From Myxococcus guangdongensis (lineage in GTDB: Bacteria > Myxococcota > Myxococcia > Myxococcales > Myxococcaceae): 64,000 nucleotides of DNA. The translations under genes were made by a program, and so were the position numbers. Where the stretch lies: the NCBI RefSeq assembly GCF_024198255.1, contig NZ_JAJVKW010000005.1, positions 248,001 to 312,000 of the forward strand, in the 5' to 3' direction. Of the stretch, positions 51,431 to 59,154 are shown in pieces. Below the pieces are notes generated by a model. The model was not told the DNA's origin. It searched no databases and worked only from the letters and a program-made list of their open reading frames with translations. Position 1 is the stretch's first letter; each line of letters opens with the position of its first letter.

Positions 51431-52639
51431 TCAGCGCTTGGGCGGCGTCTTGTCGACGGGGCGCTCGGAGCGGTGCGCGTCGTCGCTCGGGGCGTCGCTG
51501 CCGGCGATGTCCGCCGTCGTGATGGCCTTGCTGCCGAAGCGGTCGGCGATGCGGTCCAGCGCGGCGTTGAGCTTGGCCGTGCGGGGCGGGGCGGCCGGGA
51601 ACAGGCCGAGCTGCGGTGGGGCTTCGTCGAGCTGCACGCTCACCCCGGTGAGGCGGATGGGCTTGCCCTCGTGCGCGCGCTCCAACAGCTCCAGCGCCGC
51701 GCGGTAGAGCGTCTGTCCATCATCCGTCACCTCGCGCAGCGTGGTGCGGCGGGTGAGCAGGGTGAAGTCGGAGAGCTTCAGCTTGAGCTGCACCACGCGC
51801 CCCTGCACGCCCGCGCGCCTGAGCCGCCGCGCCACCCGCAGGGCCTGCGCGTGGATGTGAGGCTTCAAGGCGTCCACGCCCACCAGGTCCTCCTCGAAGG
51901 TGTCCTCGGCGCCCACGCTCTTGGCGGCGCGGTCCGGCACGACGTCGCGCGCGTCGATGCCCTGGGCCAGCTCCCACAGGTGTCGGCCGCTGGTGCCCAG
52001 CCGCTGCTCGAGCCACGCCACGTCCTTCGTCGACACGTCGCCGATGGTCTTCAGCCCCGCGCGCTGGAGCGCCTCCTCCGTCTTGGGCCCCACGCCCCAC
52101 AGCCGCGACACCGGCAGCCCCGCGAGGAAGGCCACCGTCTCCTCGGCGCGCACCTCGCGTTGTCCATTGGGCTTGGCCAGGTCCGAGGCAATCTTCGCCA
52201 CGAACTTCACCGTGGCGATGCCCGCGGAGGAGGGCAGCTGGAGCTCGTCCGCGATGTCCTTGCGGATGCGCCGCGCGATGTCCGAGGGCGCGCCGAACAG
52301 GCCCACCGAGGCGGTGACGTCCAGGAAGGCCTCGTCCAGTGACAACGGCTCGATGAGCGGCGTGTAGCGCTCGAAGATGGAGAAGACGTGCTCGCTGGCC
52401 TCCGCGTAGGCGGGGAAGCGTGGCTTCACCACGATGGCGTGCGGCGCGGCCTTCATCGCGCGGGCCATGGGCATCGCGCTGCGCACGCCGAAGGGTCTGA
52501 CTTCGTAGGATGCGGCGACGACGACGCCCCGCTGCGCATGGCCGCCCACGATGAGCGGTTTGCCCTTCAGGGCCGGGTTGTCCCGCTGCTCCACGGACGC
52601 ATAGAAAGCGTCCATGTCCACGTGGATGATGGCTCTCAT
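51431..52639 (-). CDS. dinB: DNA polymerase IV
   Basis: 402 residues, a Y-family translesion polymerase. Catalytic motifs are MRAIIHVDMDAFYASVEQ (Asp8) and PLSLDEAFLDV (Asp-Glu). The helix-hairpin-helix VSRLWGVGPKTEEALQRAG and the little-finger domain (about 240-350) are present. The C-terminal 50 residues are basic and disordered. A clamp-binding motif may be QLGLF near residue 357. No LexA-type box was recognised upstream. The start was chosen to match the family. Confidence 0.95.
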   Translation of the reverse strand: MRAIIHVDMDAFYASVEQRDNPALKGKPLIVGGHAQRGVVVAASYEVRPFGVRSAMPMARAMKAAPHAIVVKPRFPAYAEASEHVFSIFERYTPLIEPLSLDEAFLDVTASVGLFGAPSDIARRIRKDIADELQLPSSAGIATVKFVAKIASDLAKPNGQREVRAEETVAFLAGLPVSRLWGVGPKTEEALQRAGLKTIGDVSTKDVAWLEQRLGTSGRHLWELAQGIDARDVVPDRAAKSVGAEDTFEEDLVGVDALKPHIHAQALRVARRLRRAGVQGRVVQLKLKLSDFTLLTRRTTLREVTDDGQTLYRAALELLERAHEGKPIRLTGVSVQLDEAPPQLGLFPAAPPRTAKLNAALDRIADRFGSKAITTADIAGSDAPSDDAHRSERPVDKTPPKR

Positions 52640-52697
52640 TGCAAGAGCCACTCTACCGGCTCTGTCTGACGTTTCCGGACTCGTAAGACGCTCCAGG

Positions 52698-53681
52698 TCA
52701 GGGGCGCTCGCTGTCGAGCATGTGCATCTGCTCGGCCCCATACCGCTCGCCGGTGAAAGCCACCAGAGACTCGAGGGCGGAGACGTCCTCGCGGGACAGC
52801 GGACGTGCCAGGGCGGCGAGCGCGTCCTCGAGCTGGGCGACGCGGCGGGCGCCGATGATGGGGACGAAGCCGGGCTGACGCGCGAGCACCCAGGCGATGG
52901 CGAGCTGTGCGGGCGACAGGTCCCGCTCCTGGGCGAAGCGGTGCAGCGCCTGCACCGAGGCCTCGTTCGTCGCGCGGTGCTCGCCGCTGAAGCGGGGCAG
53001 GTGCGCGCGGAAGTCCCCCGCGCCAGCGGGCTTGCTGCCCGTGAGCAGGCCGCGCGAGAGGACGCCGTAGAGCGTGGCGCCGACCCCCATCTCCCGGAGC
53101 GCGGGGAAGAGGTTCGTCTCCGGGCCCCGGCTCGCGAGGGAGTATTCCAGCTGCACGTCGACGATGGGATGCACGCGCTGGGCGCGACGCACCGTCTCCG
53201 CGCCGACCTCCGACAGGGCGATGTGGCGCACGTAGCCGGCCTTCACCAGCCCGGCGATGGCGCCGATGGTCTCCTCGATGGGGACGTTCGGGTCCAGGCG
53301 GGCGGGCCGGTAGATGTCGATGACGTCCACGCCCAATCGCTTGAGCGAATAGGCGGCGAAGTTCTTCACGGCCGCGGGGCGCAGGTCGATGCCGCCCCAG
53401 CTCCCATCCGGTCCGCGCAGCGCGCCGAACTTGACGGACAGCCGCACCTTGTCGCGGCGTCCGGCGATGGCGCGGCCCACGAGCAGCTCGTTGTGCCCCA
53501 TGCCGTAGAAGTCCCCGGTGTCGAGCAGCGTCACGCCGCGCTCCAGGGCGGTGTGAATCGTGCGGAGGCTCTCCGCGTCGTCCGTTGCCCCGTACATCCC
53601 GGACATGCCCATGCAGCCCAGTCCGAGCGGGAAGACCTCCGGTCCCGTGCTCCCCAGCTTCACCGTGTGCGTCGTTGCCAT
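52698..53681 (-). CDS. Aldo/keto reductase family protein, catalytic His replaced
   Basis: 327 residues, a full (beta/alpha)8 AKR: GLGCMGMSGMYG, LLDTGDFYGMGHNELLVGRA with catalytic Asp and Tyr, the LSVKFG lysine, and a C-terminal FVPIIGARRVAQLEDAL NADPH site. Where most AKRs have Q-H-R before a conserved Asp-Pro, this protein reads IYRPARLDPNVPIEET, with Ala in place of the catalytic His. Some AKR subgroups share that change, so activity may be altered rather than lost. ATG 53681 has AGGAGA eight bases upstream. It is divergent from a LysR gene, which probably controls it. Confidence 0.88.
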   Translation of the reverse strand: MATTHTVKLGSTGPEVFPLGLGCMGMSGMYGATDDAESLRTIHTALERGVTLLDTGDFYGMGHNELLVGRAIAGRRDKVRLSVKFGALRGPDGSWGGIDLRPAAVKNFAAYSLKRLGVDVIDIYRPARLDPNVPIEETIGAIAGLVKAGYVRHIALSEVGAETVRRAQRVHPIVDVQLEYSLASRGPETNLFPALREMGVGATLYGVLSRGLLTGSKPAGAGDFRAHLPRFSGEHRATNEASVQALHRFAQERDLSPAQLAIAWVLARQPGFVPIIGARRVAQLEDALAALARPLSREDVSALESLVAFTGERYGAEQMHMLDSERP

Positions 53682-53733
53682 GCGTGTCTCCTGGTTCGGT
53701 GTGACGCGGGAAAGGTGAGGCATCGCCATTCTT

Positions 53734-53757
53734 GAATCCAATCAATAGGATGGATTC
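53734..53757. promoter_or_regulatory. Inverted repeat, candidate LysR-type operator
   Basis: GAATCCA and TGGATTC form perfect 7-bp arms around ten bases, ending five bases before the lysR ATG and 53 bases upstream of the reductase start. It contains the T-N11-A type symmetry of LysR sites and is more AT-rich than its surroundings. Binding by the adjacent regulator is inferred. Confidence 0.6.
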
Positions 53758-53762
53758 CTCAC

Positions 53763-54683
53763 ATGAACGCGCTCTATGAGAAGTCGCTCGACCTGAACCT
53801 CCTCCGAGTCTTCGTCGTGGTGGCGGAGGCGGGCAGTGTCACGGCGGCGGCCGCTCGGCTGTACCTCACCCAGCCGGCGGTGAGCGCGGCGCTCCGGCGG
53901 CTGACCCAGGCCGTGGGAGCCCCCCTGTTCGTGCGCAGCGGGCGGGGGCTGGCGTTGAGCGCGAGGGGGCGGCGGCTGCTCTCCACGGCGAGGCCCCATC
54001 TCGAGGCGTTGGTGGAGGCGGCGCTGGCCCCCGCGGCGTTCGACCCGCGCACGAGCGAGCGCACCGTGCGCCTGGGGCTCTCCGACGCGAGCGAGGCGTG
54101 GCTGTTGCCCCGGCTGCTGGAGGTCCTCGCGCGCGAGGCGCCGAGGATGCGGCTGGTGATGCTGCCCGCGCAGTTCCGGAACGTGGGGGCGCTCATGAGC
54201 ACGTCCGCCGTGGACGTGGCGTTGACGGTGGCGGACGAGCTGCCGCCCAACATCCGCAGGCAGACGCTCTTCCACGAGGGCTTCTTCTGCCTCTACGACC
54301 CGCGTCACGCGCGGCCCGGCAAGCGCCTCACGCTGGAGCGCTACCTGGAGCACGAGCACATCATCGTCTCGTACAACGGCGACTTGCGCGGCGTGGTGGA
54401 GGACGCGCTGGGGATCCAGCGCAAGGTCCGCGTGTCGATTCCCTCGTTCCACGGGGTGGGGGACCTGGTGGAGGGGAGCGCGCTCGTGGCCACGGTGCCG
54501 GGGATGGTGGCGCGGCAGGTGGTGGCGCTGCGTCCGGCGCTGAGGATGGTGAAGCCGCCCTTCGCGGTGGAGGGCTCGCCCCTGGAGCTGTTCTGGCGCG
54601 TCACGTCCGAGGACGACGAGGCCCTGCGTTTCATCCGCGAACACGTGGCCCGGATTGCCCGGAGCCTGAGGCCCTCGACCTGA
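53763..54683 (+). CDS. LysR-family transcription regulator
   Basis: 306 residues. The winged helix-turn-helix occupies 1-65 (LNLLRVFVVVAEAGSVTAAA and LYLTQPAVSAALRRL, recognition helix). The effector domain (about 95-300) has two periplasmic-binding-protein-like lobes. The NodD/TrpI-like sequence TVRLGLSDASEAWLLPRL and long lobe resemble LysR subgroups that act on aromatic or xenobiotic catabolism genes, but the ligand is unknown. It likely represses its own gene and regulates the divergent aldo/keto reductase through the inverted repeat just upstream. No strong ribosome-binding site is visible before ATG 53763. Confidence 0.9.
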   Translation: MNALYEKSLDLNLLRVFVVVAEAGSVTAAAARLYLTQPAVSAALRRLTQAVGAPLFVRSGRGLALSARGRRLLSTARPHLEALVEAALAPAAFDPRTSERTVRLGLSDASEAWLLPRLLEVLAREAPRMRLVMLPAQFRNVGALMSTSAVDVALTVADELPPNIRRQTLFHEGFFCLYDPRHARPGKRLTLERYLEHEHIIVSYNGDLRGVVEDALGIQRKVRVSIPSFHGVGDLVEGSALVATVPGMVARQVVALRPALRMVKPPFAVEGSPLELFWRVTSEDDEALRFIREHVARIARSLRPST

Positions 54684-54747
54684 GCGGTTCTGCTATGACT
54701 TCGCGTCGCTCCCCGGAGGACCCCCGCCCGCCGACGGAGCTCCCCGC

Positions 54748-55377
54748 ATGACGCCCTTTCGACTGGTCATCTTCGACTTCGACGGCACCCTGGCGGACTC
54801 GCTGCCATGGTTCCGCTCCATCTTGAACGACGTGGCCGACCGCTTCGGGTTCAAGCGCTTGACGCCCGAGGAGCTGGAGGCGCTCCGGGGGCTGTCCGGC
54901 CACGAAATCCTGGCGAAGGCGAAGGTGCCCATGTGGCGGCTGCCCTCCATCGTCAACCACATGCGCCGGGAGAAATTGGCGGCCGCGGCGTCGACGCCCC
55001 TGTTCCCCGGGGTGCCGGAGCTGCTCGCGGACCTGCGGGCCGCGGGCGTCACGGTGGCCGTCATCAGCTCCGACAGCGAGGCCTCCGTGCGCGCGGTGCT
55101 GGGGGAGTGCGCCAGGGCCGTGGCGCACTTCGACTGTGGCGCCGCGCTCTTCGGGAAGGCCGCGAAGTTCCGCCGCATGGTGAAGCGCGTGAAGGTCCCT
55201 GCCCGCGAGGTCATCTCCGTGGGGGATGAGATTCGAGACCTGGACGCGGCCCGGGAGGCGGGCATCCCCGCGGCGGCGGTGGCGTGGGGCTACACGCTGC
55301 CGGAGGCGCTGGCCCGACACTCGCCGGACCACCTGTTCCGCTCCATGGAGGAGCTGCGCGCCGCGCTCCTGGGCTGA
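54748..55377 (+). CDS. HAD-family phosphatase, phosphoglycolate phosphatase-like
   Basis: 209 residues. Motif I is VIFDFDGTLADSLPWF, the cap is the small alpha type (about 20-85), motif II is VAVISSDSE, motif III lies at Lys in GKAAKFRRMVK, and motif IV is VISVGDEIRDLDAAREAG. The layout fits the Gph/PGMB branch, with Asp nucleophile and acid intact. The substrate cannot be told from sequence. It begins 64 bases after lysR, and a GGAG-bearing leader precedes the ATG. It converges on the S4 gene. Confidence 0.87.
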   Translation: MTPFRLVIFDFDGTLADSLPWFRSILNDVADRFGFKRLTPEELEALRGLSGHEILAKAKVPMWRLPSIVNHMRREKLAAAASTPLFPGVPELLADLRAAGVTVAVISSDSEASVRAVLGECARAVAHFDCGAALFGKAAKFRRMVKRVKVPAREVISVGDEIRDLDAAREAGIPAAAVAWGYTLPEALARHSPDHLFRSMEELRAALLG

Positions 55378-55386
55378 AACGCACGC

Positions 55387-55419
55387 GCGGAGGGAAGGCC
55401 CTCGGGGCCCGCCCTCCGC
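55387..55419. terminator. Hairpin between HAD and S4 genes
   Basis: GCGGAGGG and CCCTCCGC form an 8-bp stem with an inner GGCC/GGCC-type pairing in the 58-base gap between convergent stops. It has no T-tract, and it could serve both strands. Confidence 0.5.
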
Positions 55420-55435
55420 ACGGGGATGCAGCGGG

Positions 55436-56068
55436 CTAGCTGCGCTGCGCGTAGAACTCGACGATGAACGGCTCGTTCACGTCGACGGGAATCTCCTCGC
55501 GCTCGGGCAGGCGCACGTAGCGCATGCCCTCGCCGTCGCCGAGCACCTGCACGTAGGGCGGCACGTTGCGGCCCTTCATGCGCTCGAACGACTCCCGGAC
55601 GATGGTCAGCTTCAGGTGCGCGGGGTGGTACTTCACCTCGCTGCCCGGCTTGACGCGGAAGCTGGGGATGTCCGTCGCGGCGCCGTTGACCTGGAAGTAG
55701 CCGTGGCGCACGAACTGGCGCGCCTGGCGGATGCTGGTGGCCAGCCCCGCGCGCAGGATGAGCGAGTCCAGGCGGCTCTCCAGCAGCTGCAGGAGCACCG
55801 TGCCCGTGTTGCCGGGGGAGCGGCGGGCCTCCATGAACGCGCGCCGGCACTGCTTCTCCAAGAGGCCGTAGTACAGCTTCAGCTTCTGCTTCTCACGCAG
55901 GCGGCGCGAGAAGTCGCTGTTGCTCACCCGCGCCGTGGCGCCGTGCTGGCCGGGCGGGTAGGGCCTGCGCAGCACCGGGTCCTTGTCCGGATCCTTCGCG
56001 GTGATTCGCGAAAGAGGAATCCCCAGTCGCCGGCACATCTTGCCCCTTGGTCCCAAGTCACGCGCCAC
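55436..56068 (-). CDS. rpsD: Ribosomal protein S4, cysteine-poor (zinc-free) form
   Basis: 210 residues, a full S4. The zinc-ribbon end that in Thermus-type S4 holds four cysteines reads [16 protein letters not shown] then [16 protein letters not shown], with one Cys only, so it cannot bind zinc. The body ([17 protein letters not shown]) and the S4 RNA-binding domain (about 95-160) are intact. S4 is a primary 16S rRNA binder. The gene is not in the alpha ribosomal operon, no other ribosomal gene is nearby, and it follows a Fur/Zur-like operator. This suggests a substitute for a zinc-binding S4 encoded elsewhere. The start is GTG 56068, with GGAGG seven bases upstream. Confidence 0.93.
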   Translation of the reverse strand: MARDLGPRGKMCRRLGIPLSRITAKDPDKDPVLRRPYPPGQHGATARVSNSDFSRRLREKQKLKLYYGLLEKQCRRAFMEARRSPGNTGTVLLQLLESRLDSLILRAGLATSIRQARQFVRHGYFQVNGAATDIPSFRVKPGSEVKYHPAHLKLTIVRESFERMKGRNVPPYVQVLGDGEGMRYVRLPEREEIPVDVNEPFIVEFYAQRS

Positions 56069-56108
56069 GTCGTGTCCTCCGTGTCCGGCCCGATACTGTC
56101 AGGCACAG

Positions 56109-56137
56109 TTGATTTTGATAATCAGTATCAATATCAA
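56109..56137. promoter_or_regulatory. 29-bp inverted repeat resembling a Fur/Zur box
   Basis: TTGATTTTGATA, five bases (ATCAG), then TATCAATATCAA; eleven of twelve arm positions pair. The core TGATAATCAGTATCA at 56116-56130 differs at one position from the 7-1-7 Fur-family consensus TGATAATNATTATCA. It lies 41-69 bases upstream of the S4 GTG, where a promoter would be, and is strikingly AT-rich for this DNA. No other gene starts within 400 bases on the other side, so S4 is the likely target. Confidence 0.75.
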
Positions 56138-56546
56138 GATCAGTACCGTGAAACCGGCCCGCGGGTCAAGGGGGTCGTGGACTCCGTGTGCGGGACGTTT
56201 CGCGGAGGATGTGGAGGGGAGGGGCCGCGGCGTGGGGCCTGACGGGTTGGGCGGAGGCGTGGCGTGGTTCAAGGCGGGGTCGAGCCGGTTTTGGTAGAGG
56301 CTCAAACGACACCATGGTTGGGTCGGCCCGGGTTTGACGCGTGCTGTCGTGCGGGGTGTCTGTCTTTGCGGATGTTTTCGAGGACAGCGGACACGTGGTC
56401 CATCGAGACACCGAGCGTTGCGATTTGCGTGGGGTTGGTCATTCTTGACGAGGGTGTGTCGGAGCGGGTTACAGCGGCCGATGTTGTGAGGGGTTGCGGG
56501 AAGGGCATAGAGTCGCGGCCCTCCCTTTCCCGGAGAGACTCACAAC
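56138..56546. other. Intergenic region between S4 operator and lipoprotein gene
   Basis: About 400 bases. Near 56340-56480 the sequence is less GC-rich. On the minus strand an open frame of 46 codons (MTNPTQIATLGVSMDHVSAV and on, stop near 56302) has no recognisable family and no ribosome-binding site. GGAGAG lies ten bases before the lipoprotein ATG at 56547. No terminator, tRNA or repeat was seen. Confidence 0.35.
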
Positions 56547-57149
56547 ATGACTGCCTTCAAGAAGCTTGTCTGGGCTTGCGCCGCCGTGTCCCTGTCCGCC
56601 TGTGGTGTTCCCGAGCAGTCCTCGCCCGAGGAGACGTTGGGGGCGCGTGAGGACGCGCTGACCACCAGCTCCTTCGGAGGGTGTAGCTTCACCATCTCCT
56701 CGGCGGTGATTCCCGGGGAGCTTCCGCCGCGCTATGCCATCACCTTGACGCGCGCCGCCTCGGGCACGTGTCCCCACGCGGCGGGCAGCGTGGAGCTGGG
56801 TCGCTCCTACAACCCGCCGCACATCGCCGTGCTGGGGACGGGCGTGGGCCTGGCGACGGCGTACTCGACGAAGGGCTCTCCGAGCGGCAGCGCCAACACG
56901 CAGTGCCGCGTCAATCACATCGACGTGGCCACGCTCGGGAAGGTGCGCGACGACACCATCGTCGTGAACTTCGGCGCGGGCAACGTCCCCGTGTGCAACC
57001 TGGACAAGACGGACGCCGGCGCCACGCTGGTGGTCTACGGGACGAAGACGGGCCCGCTCCCGGGTGAGACGGGCAGCGGCAGCAACTACGTGGCCACGTA
57101 CTACAACTACTTCACCAGCACGACGCCGCCCGTCTACTACGCCTACTGA
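56547..57149 (+). CDS. Hypothetical lipoprotein
   Basis: 200 residues. The lipoprotein signal ends AAVSLSACGVPEQ (lipobox LSAC). The mature domain contains four cysteines (GGCSF, GTCPH, TQCRV, VCNLD) and a repeated aromatic/Thr C-terminus (YYNYFTSTTPPVYYAY). Strand-rich composition suggests a small secreted beta-domain. The first of four lipoprotein genes in tandem on the plus strand, all with spacers of 50-120 bases. Family unknown to me. Confidence 0.72.
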   Translation: MTAFKKLVWACAAVSLSACGVPEQSSPEETLGAREDALTTSSFGGCSFTISSAVIPGELPPRYAITLTRAASGTCPHAAGSVELGRSYNPPHIAVLGTGVGLATAYSTKGSPSGSANTQCRVNHIDVATLGKVRDDTIVVNFGAGNVPVCNLDKTDAGATLVVYGTKTGPLPGETGSGSNYVATYYNYFTSTTPPVYYAY

Positions 57150-57266
57150 CGCAGGCCGTGGGCTCGCGGAGTGTCTGGCTCCGCGGGCCCGCGTGGACGA
57201 GTCGTACTCTGGGTGTGTTAGGCTGACGGGGCAGTACAACCCGAAGAGCCGTCCCTGGAGGCACGA

Positions 57267-57563
57267 ATGCAGGCTGGAAGGTTCATCAGCGGTGCGTTGG
57301 TTGCGGTGGGATTGATGCTGGCTGGTTGTGGTGGTCCCCTGGAGGAGGACCTCGGGGAGCACGAGGCCGCGTCGCGTGAGGGCCTGGTCCCCGACTGCAG
57401 CACGACGTCGGCGGGGACTGTCTATTACCCCTCCGCGACGAGCAATCGCATCGTGGGGTTCAGGGGGTGTGGTTGTGGCTCCTGGACGAGCTGGGGCACG
57501 ACCACGGCGTACTCCCGGTCCACGAATGCATGCATCCCGCCGGTCAGTCCGCCCGAAGCGTGA
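57267..57563 (+). CDS. Small Cys-rich lipoprotein, tandem copy 1
   Basis: 98 residues. Signal MQAGRFISGALVAVGLMLAG-CGG, then an acidic stretch and a compact domain: VPDCSTTSAGTVYYPSATSN, VGFRGCGCGSWTSWGTTTAY and a final TNACIPP. The pattern of YYP/YS, VG, GCGCG, WG..T.AY and last Cys is shared with the next gene. It resembles small bacterial lipoproteins of the DUF6289 type; this comparison is from memory. A GGAGGC ribosome-binding site precedes the ATG. Function unknown. Confidence 0.72.
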   Translation: MQAGRFISGALVAVGLMLAGCGGPLEEDLGEHEAASREGLVPDCSTTSAGTVYYPSATSNRIVGFRGCGCGSWTSWGTTTAYSRSTNACIPPVSPPEA

Positions 57564-57673
57564 GGAAGTGCGTGTCCGTGTGAGTCGACGGCGGCCCGTC
57601 CCGGTGAGTCCCTGGGCGGGCCGTTGTCTGGCTGGCCGACCTGGCTCGGGATTGCGGGTGACTGGAGGTTCGA

Positions 57674-57967
57674 ATGCAAGCGGGAGCGTTGTTTGGCGGT
57701 GCGTTGCTTGCCGTGGGGTTGATGCTGACGGGGTGTGGTGGCCCCGCGGAGGAGGAGGACGGGACGGAGGCGCTCACGTCACGTGAGGCGCTGATTCCCA
57801 ATTGCACGAGCAGTCGCGAGGGCGTCATCTTCTATTCATCGGCGGCACAGACCTCCATGGTGGGGTACACCGGTTGTGGCTGTGGCCGCTGGACGAGCTG
57901 GGGCTTCACGACGGCGTACTCCGCGGTCACGAACCAGTGTGTTCCGCCATCGAGCCCCGAGAGCTGA
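57674..57967 (+). CDS. Small Cys-rich lipoprotein, tandem copy 2
   Basis: 97 residues, clear paralogue of the preceding gene: the signal (MQAGALFGGALLAVGLMLTG-CGG), the acidic spacer, IPNCTSSREGVIFYSSAAQT, VGYTGCGCGRWTSWGFTTAY and NQCVPPSSPES align without gaps over the mature domain. The pair arose by tandem duplication. Both start with an identical MQAG. The leader GGTTCGAATG lacks the good ribosome-binding site of copy 1 but GGAGG lies nine bases upstream. Confidence 0.72.
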   Translation: MQAGALFGGALLAVGLMLTGCGGPAEEEDGTEALTSREALIPNCTSSREGVIFYSSAAQTSMVGYTGCGCGRWTSWGFTTAYSAVTNQCVPPSSPES

Positions 57968-58015
57968 GTGTGAATCGTCGTGTGTGTGATTCAACCCGAA
58001 TCCTGGAGATGACGA

Positions 58016-58267
58016 ATGAAGCCGAGCCTCATGTTGGGCGGTCTGCTGGTGCTGGGAATGTCCGTGGGCTGTGGTGGGCTCGAAATGGAAGTCCAGGCGC
58101 CTGAAACAGAGGCGACGACGTCGTCGGAGTTGTTCCCGGAGTGTCAGGACTACGAGGGGTCGGGGTGTCCCACGCCCTACTTCGAAGTGACTTGCTTCAA
58201 CTCCAACACCGGGATGCCTGGCTTCTGCGTCTGTCAGCCCGATACGTTGGTCTTCGGCTGTCTCTGA
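58016..58267 (+). CDS. Small Cys-rich lipoprotein
   Basis: 83 residues. Signal MKPSLMLGGLLVLGMSVG-CGG, an acidic spacer (EVQAPETEATTSSELFPE), and a short domain with six cysteines (CQDY, GCPTP, TCFN, GFCVCQP, FGCL). The spacing differs from the two previous genes, so it is a distinct family of the same size class. A GGAG lies 7-10 bases before the ATG. Probably disulfide-linked at the cell surface; function unknown. Confidence 0.68.
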   Translation: MKPSLMLGGLLVLGMSVGCGGLEMEVQAPETEATTSSELFPECQDYEGSGCPTPYFEVTCFNSNTGMPGFCVCQPDTLVFGCL

Positions 58268-58282
58268 GCCTGTGACGGCGTG

Positions 58283-58420
58283 TCAGCGGGCCGCGAGCAG
58301 GACGCCGTTGTCGTTGGCGTCCTGCTCCGCGTACTTCGACAAGTATCGATGCCGAGCGCTCCGCGCGCGTCGGACGGTGCGCTCCTTGGGAGACGCCCGT
58401 GCACGTGCTCTGGGTGATTC
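58283..58420 (-). pseudogene. Possible gene tail with embedded 12-bp inverted repeat
   Basis: On the minus strand an open frame without a start codon ends at 58283 with [22 protein letters not shown] and stop, which reads like a real protein C-terminus. The same bases hold a perfect inverted repeat, GAGCAGGACGCC (58295-58306) and GGCGTCCTGCTC (58316-58327), with a 9-base loop. It may be the remnant of a deleted gene, or just a terminator-like hairpin after the lipoprotein gene. I could not identify a parent. Confidence 0.25.
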
Positions 58421-58569
58421 ATCGAGAGTGTGATGAGTCGCCGGCTCGTTCGCAAGGTGTTCTGTCTTTCGATGCGAGGAAGGAGATGTTGCGGGATGGA
58501 TGTCTTTTCGCTGCGGGTCGGGCGCATCCCCGCAGCGGGGGCGGTGCCTGCTCAGCTATCGTGCGGCCC

Positions 58570-58983
58570 ATGAAGACCCTGACCGAGTACCTGTGGTTCG
58601 AGACGAAGCAGCGCCGGGAGCTGGTGCGCCTGACGGACACGGTGGCCTCGCTGGTGCGCAAGAGCGGCATCCAGGAGGGGATGGTGCTGGTCTCCGCCAT
58701 GCACATCACGGCGGGAGTCTTCGTCAACGATGACGAGTCCGGACTGCACGAGGACATCTGGGAGTGGCTCCAGAAGCTCGCGCCATTCGGTCCGGATTAT
58801 CGCCACCATGGGACAGGCGAGGACAACGGAGACGCGCACCTCAAGTCGATGCTCGTCCACCACCAGGTCATCATCCCTGTCACCGAAGGCAAACTGGACC
58901 TGGGGCCCTGGCAGCAGGTCTTCTACGCGGAGTTCGACGGACAGCGGCGCAAGCGCGTCATCGTCAAGGTGATGGGCGAGTAG
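58570..58983 (+). CDS. yjbQ: YjbQ family protein (UPF0047)
   Basis: 137 residues, whole family length. Signature blocks: [40 protein letters not shown], the metal-binding [22 protein letters not shown] and [20 protein letters not shown]. The His and Glu/Asp cluster matches the known zinc or metal site. E. coli YjbQ can make thiamine phosphate at low level, but the main role is unclear. It stands alone; the first in-frame ATG that matches the family was chosen. Confidence 0.92.
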   Translation: MKTLTEYLWFETKQRRELVRLTDTVASLVRKSGIQEGMVLVSAMHITAGVFVNDDESGLHEDIWEWLQKLAPFGPDYRHHGTGEDNGDAHLKSMLVHHQVIIPVTEGKLDLGPWQQVFYAEFDGQRRKRVIVKVMGE

Positions 58984-59154
58984 GGAAGGGCCCTCGGGGC
59001 GGAGTCGATTGATGACAAACACACAGGCGAGTGTGTGCTGAATTACGTCTGTGCTGCATGGGGCCGTCATCAAGCCGGGGCAAACGCAAGGCATCAGGCA
59101 TTCGATGTCGACATGGAGCTGGGCCGGCAGGCCGCGGGTTTACATTGCGCGCCC

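Noticed and set aside
56302-56508. Minus-strand small frame in the spacer upstream of S4
   Set aside because: The MTNPTQIATLGVSM stretch looks slightly protein-like, but there is no ribosome-binding site or recognisable family; noted only as part of the intergenic entry.
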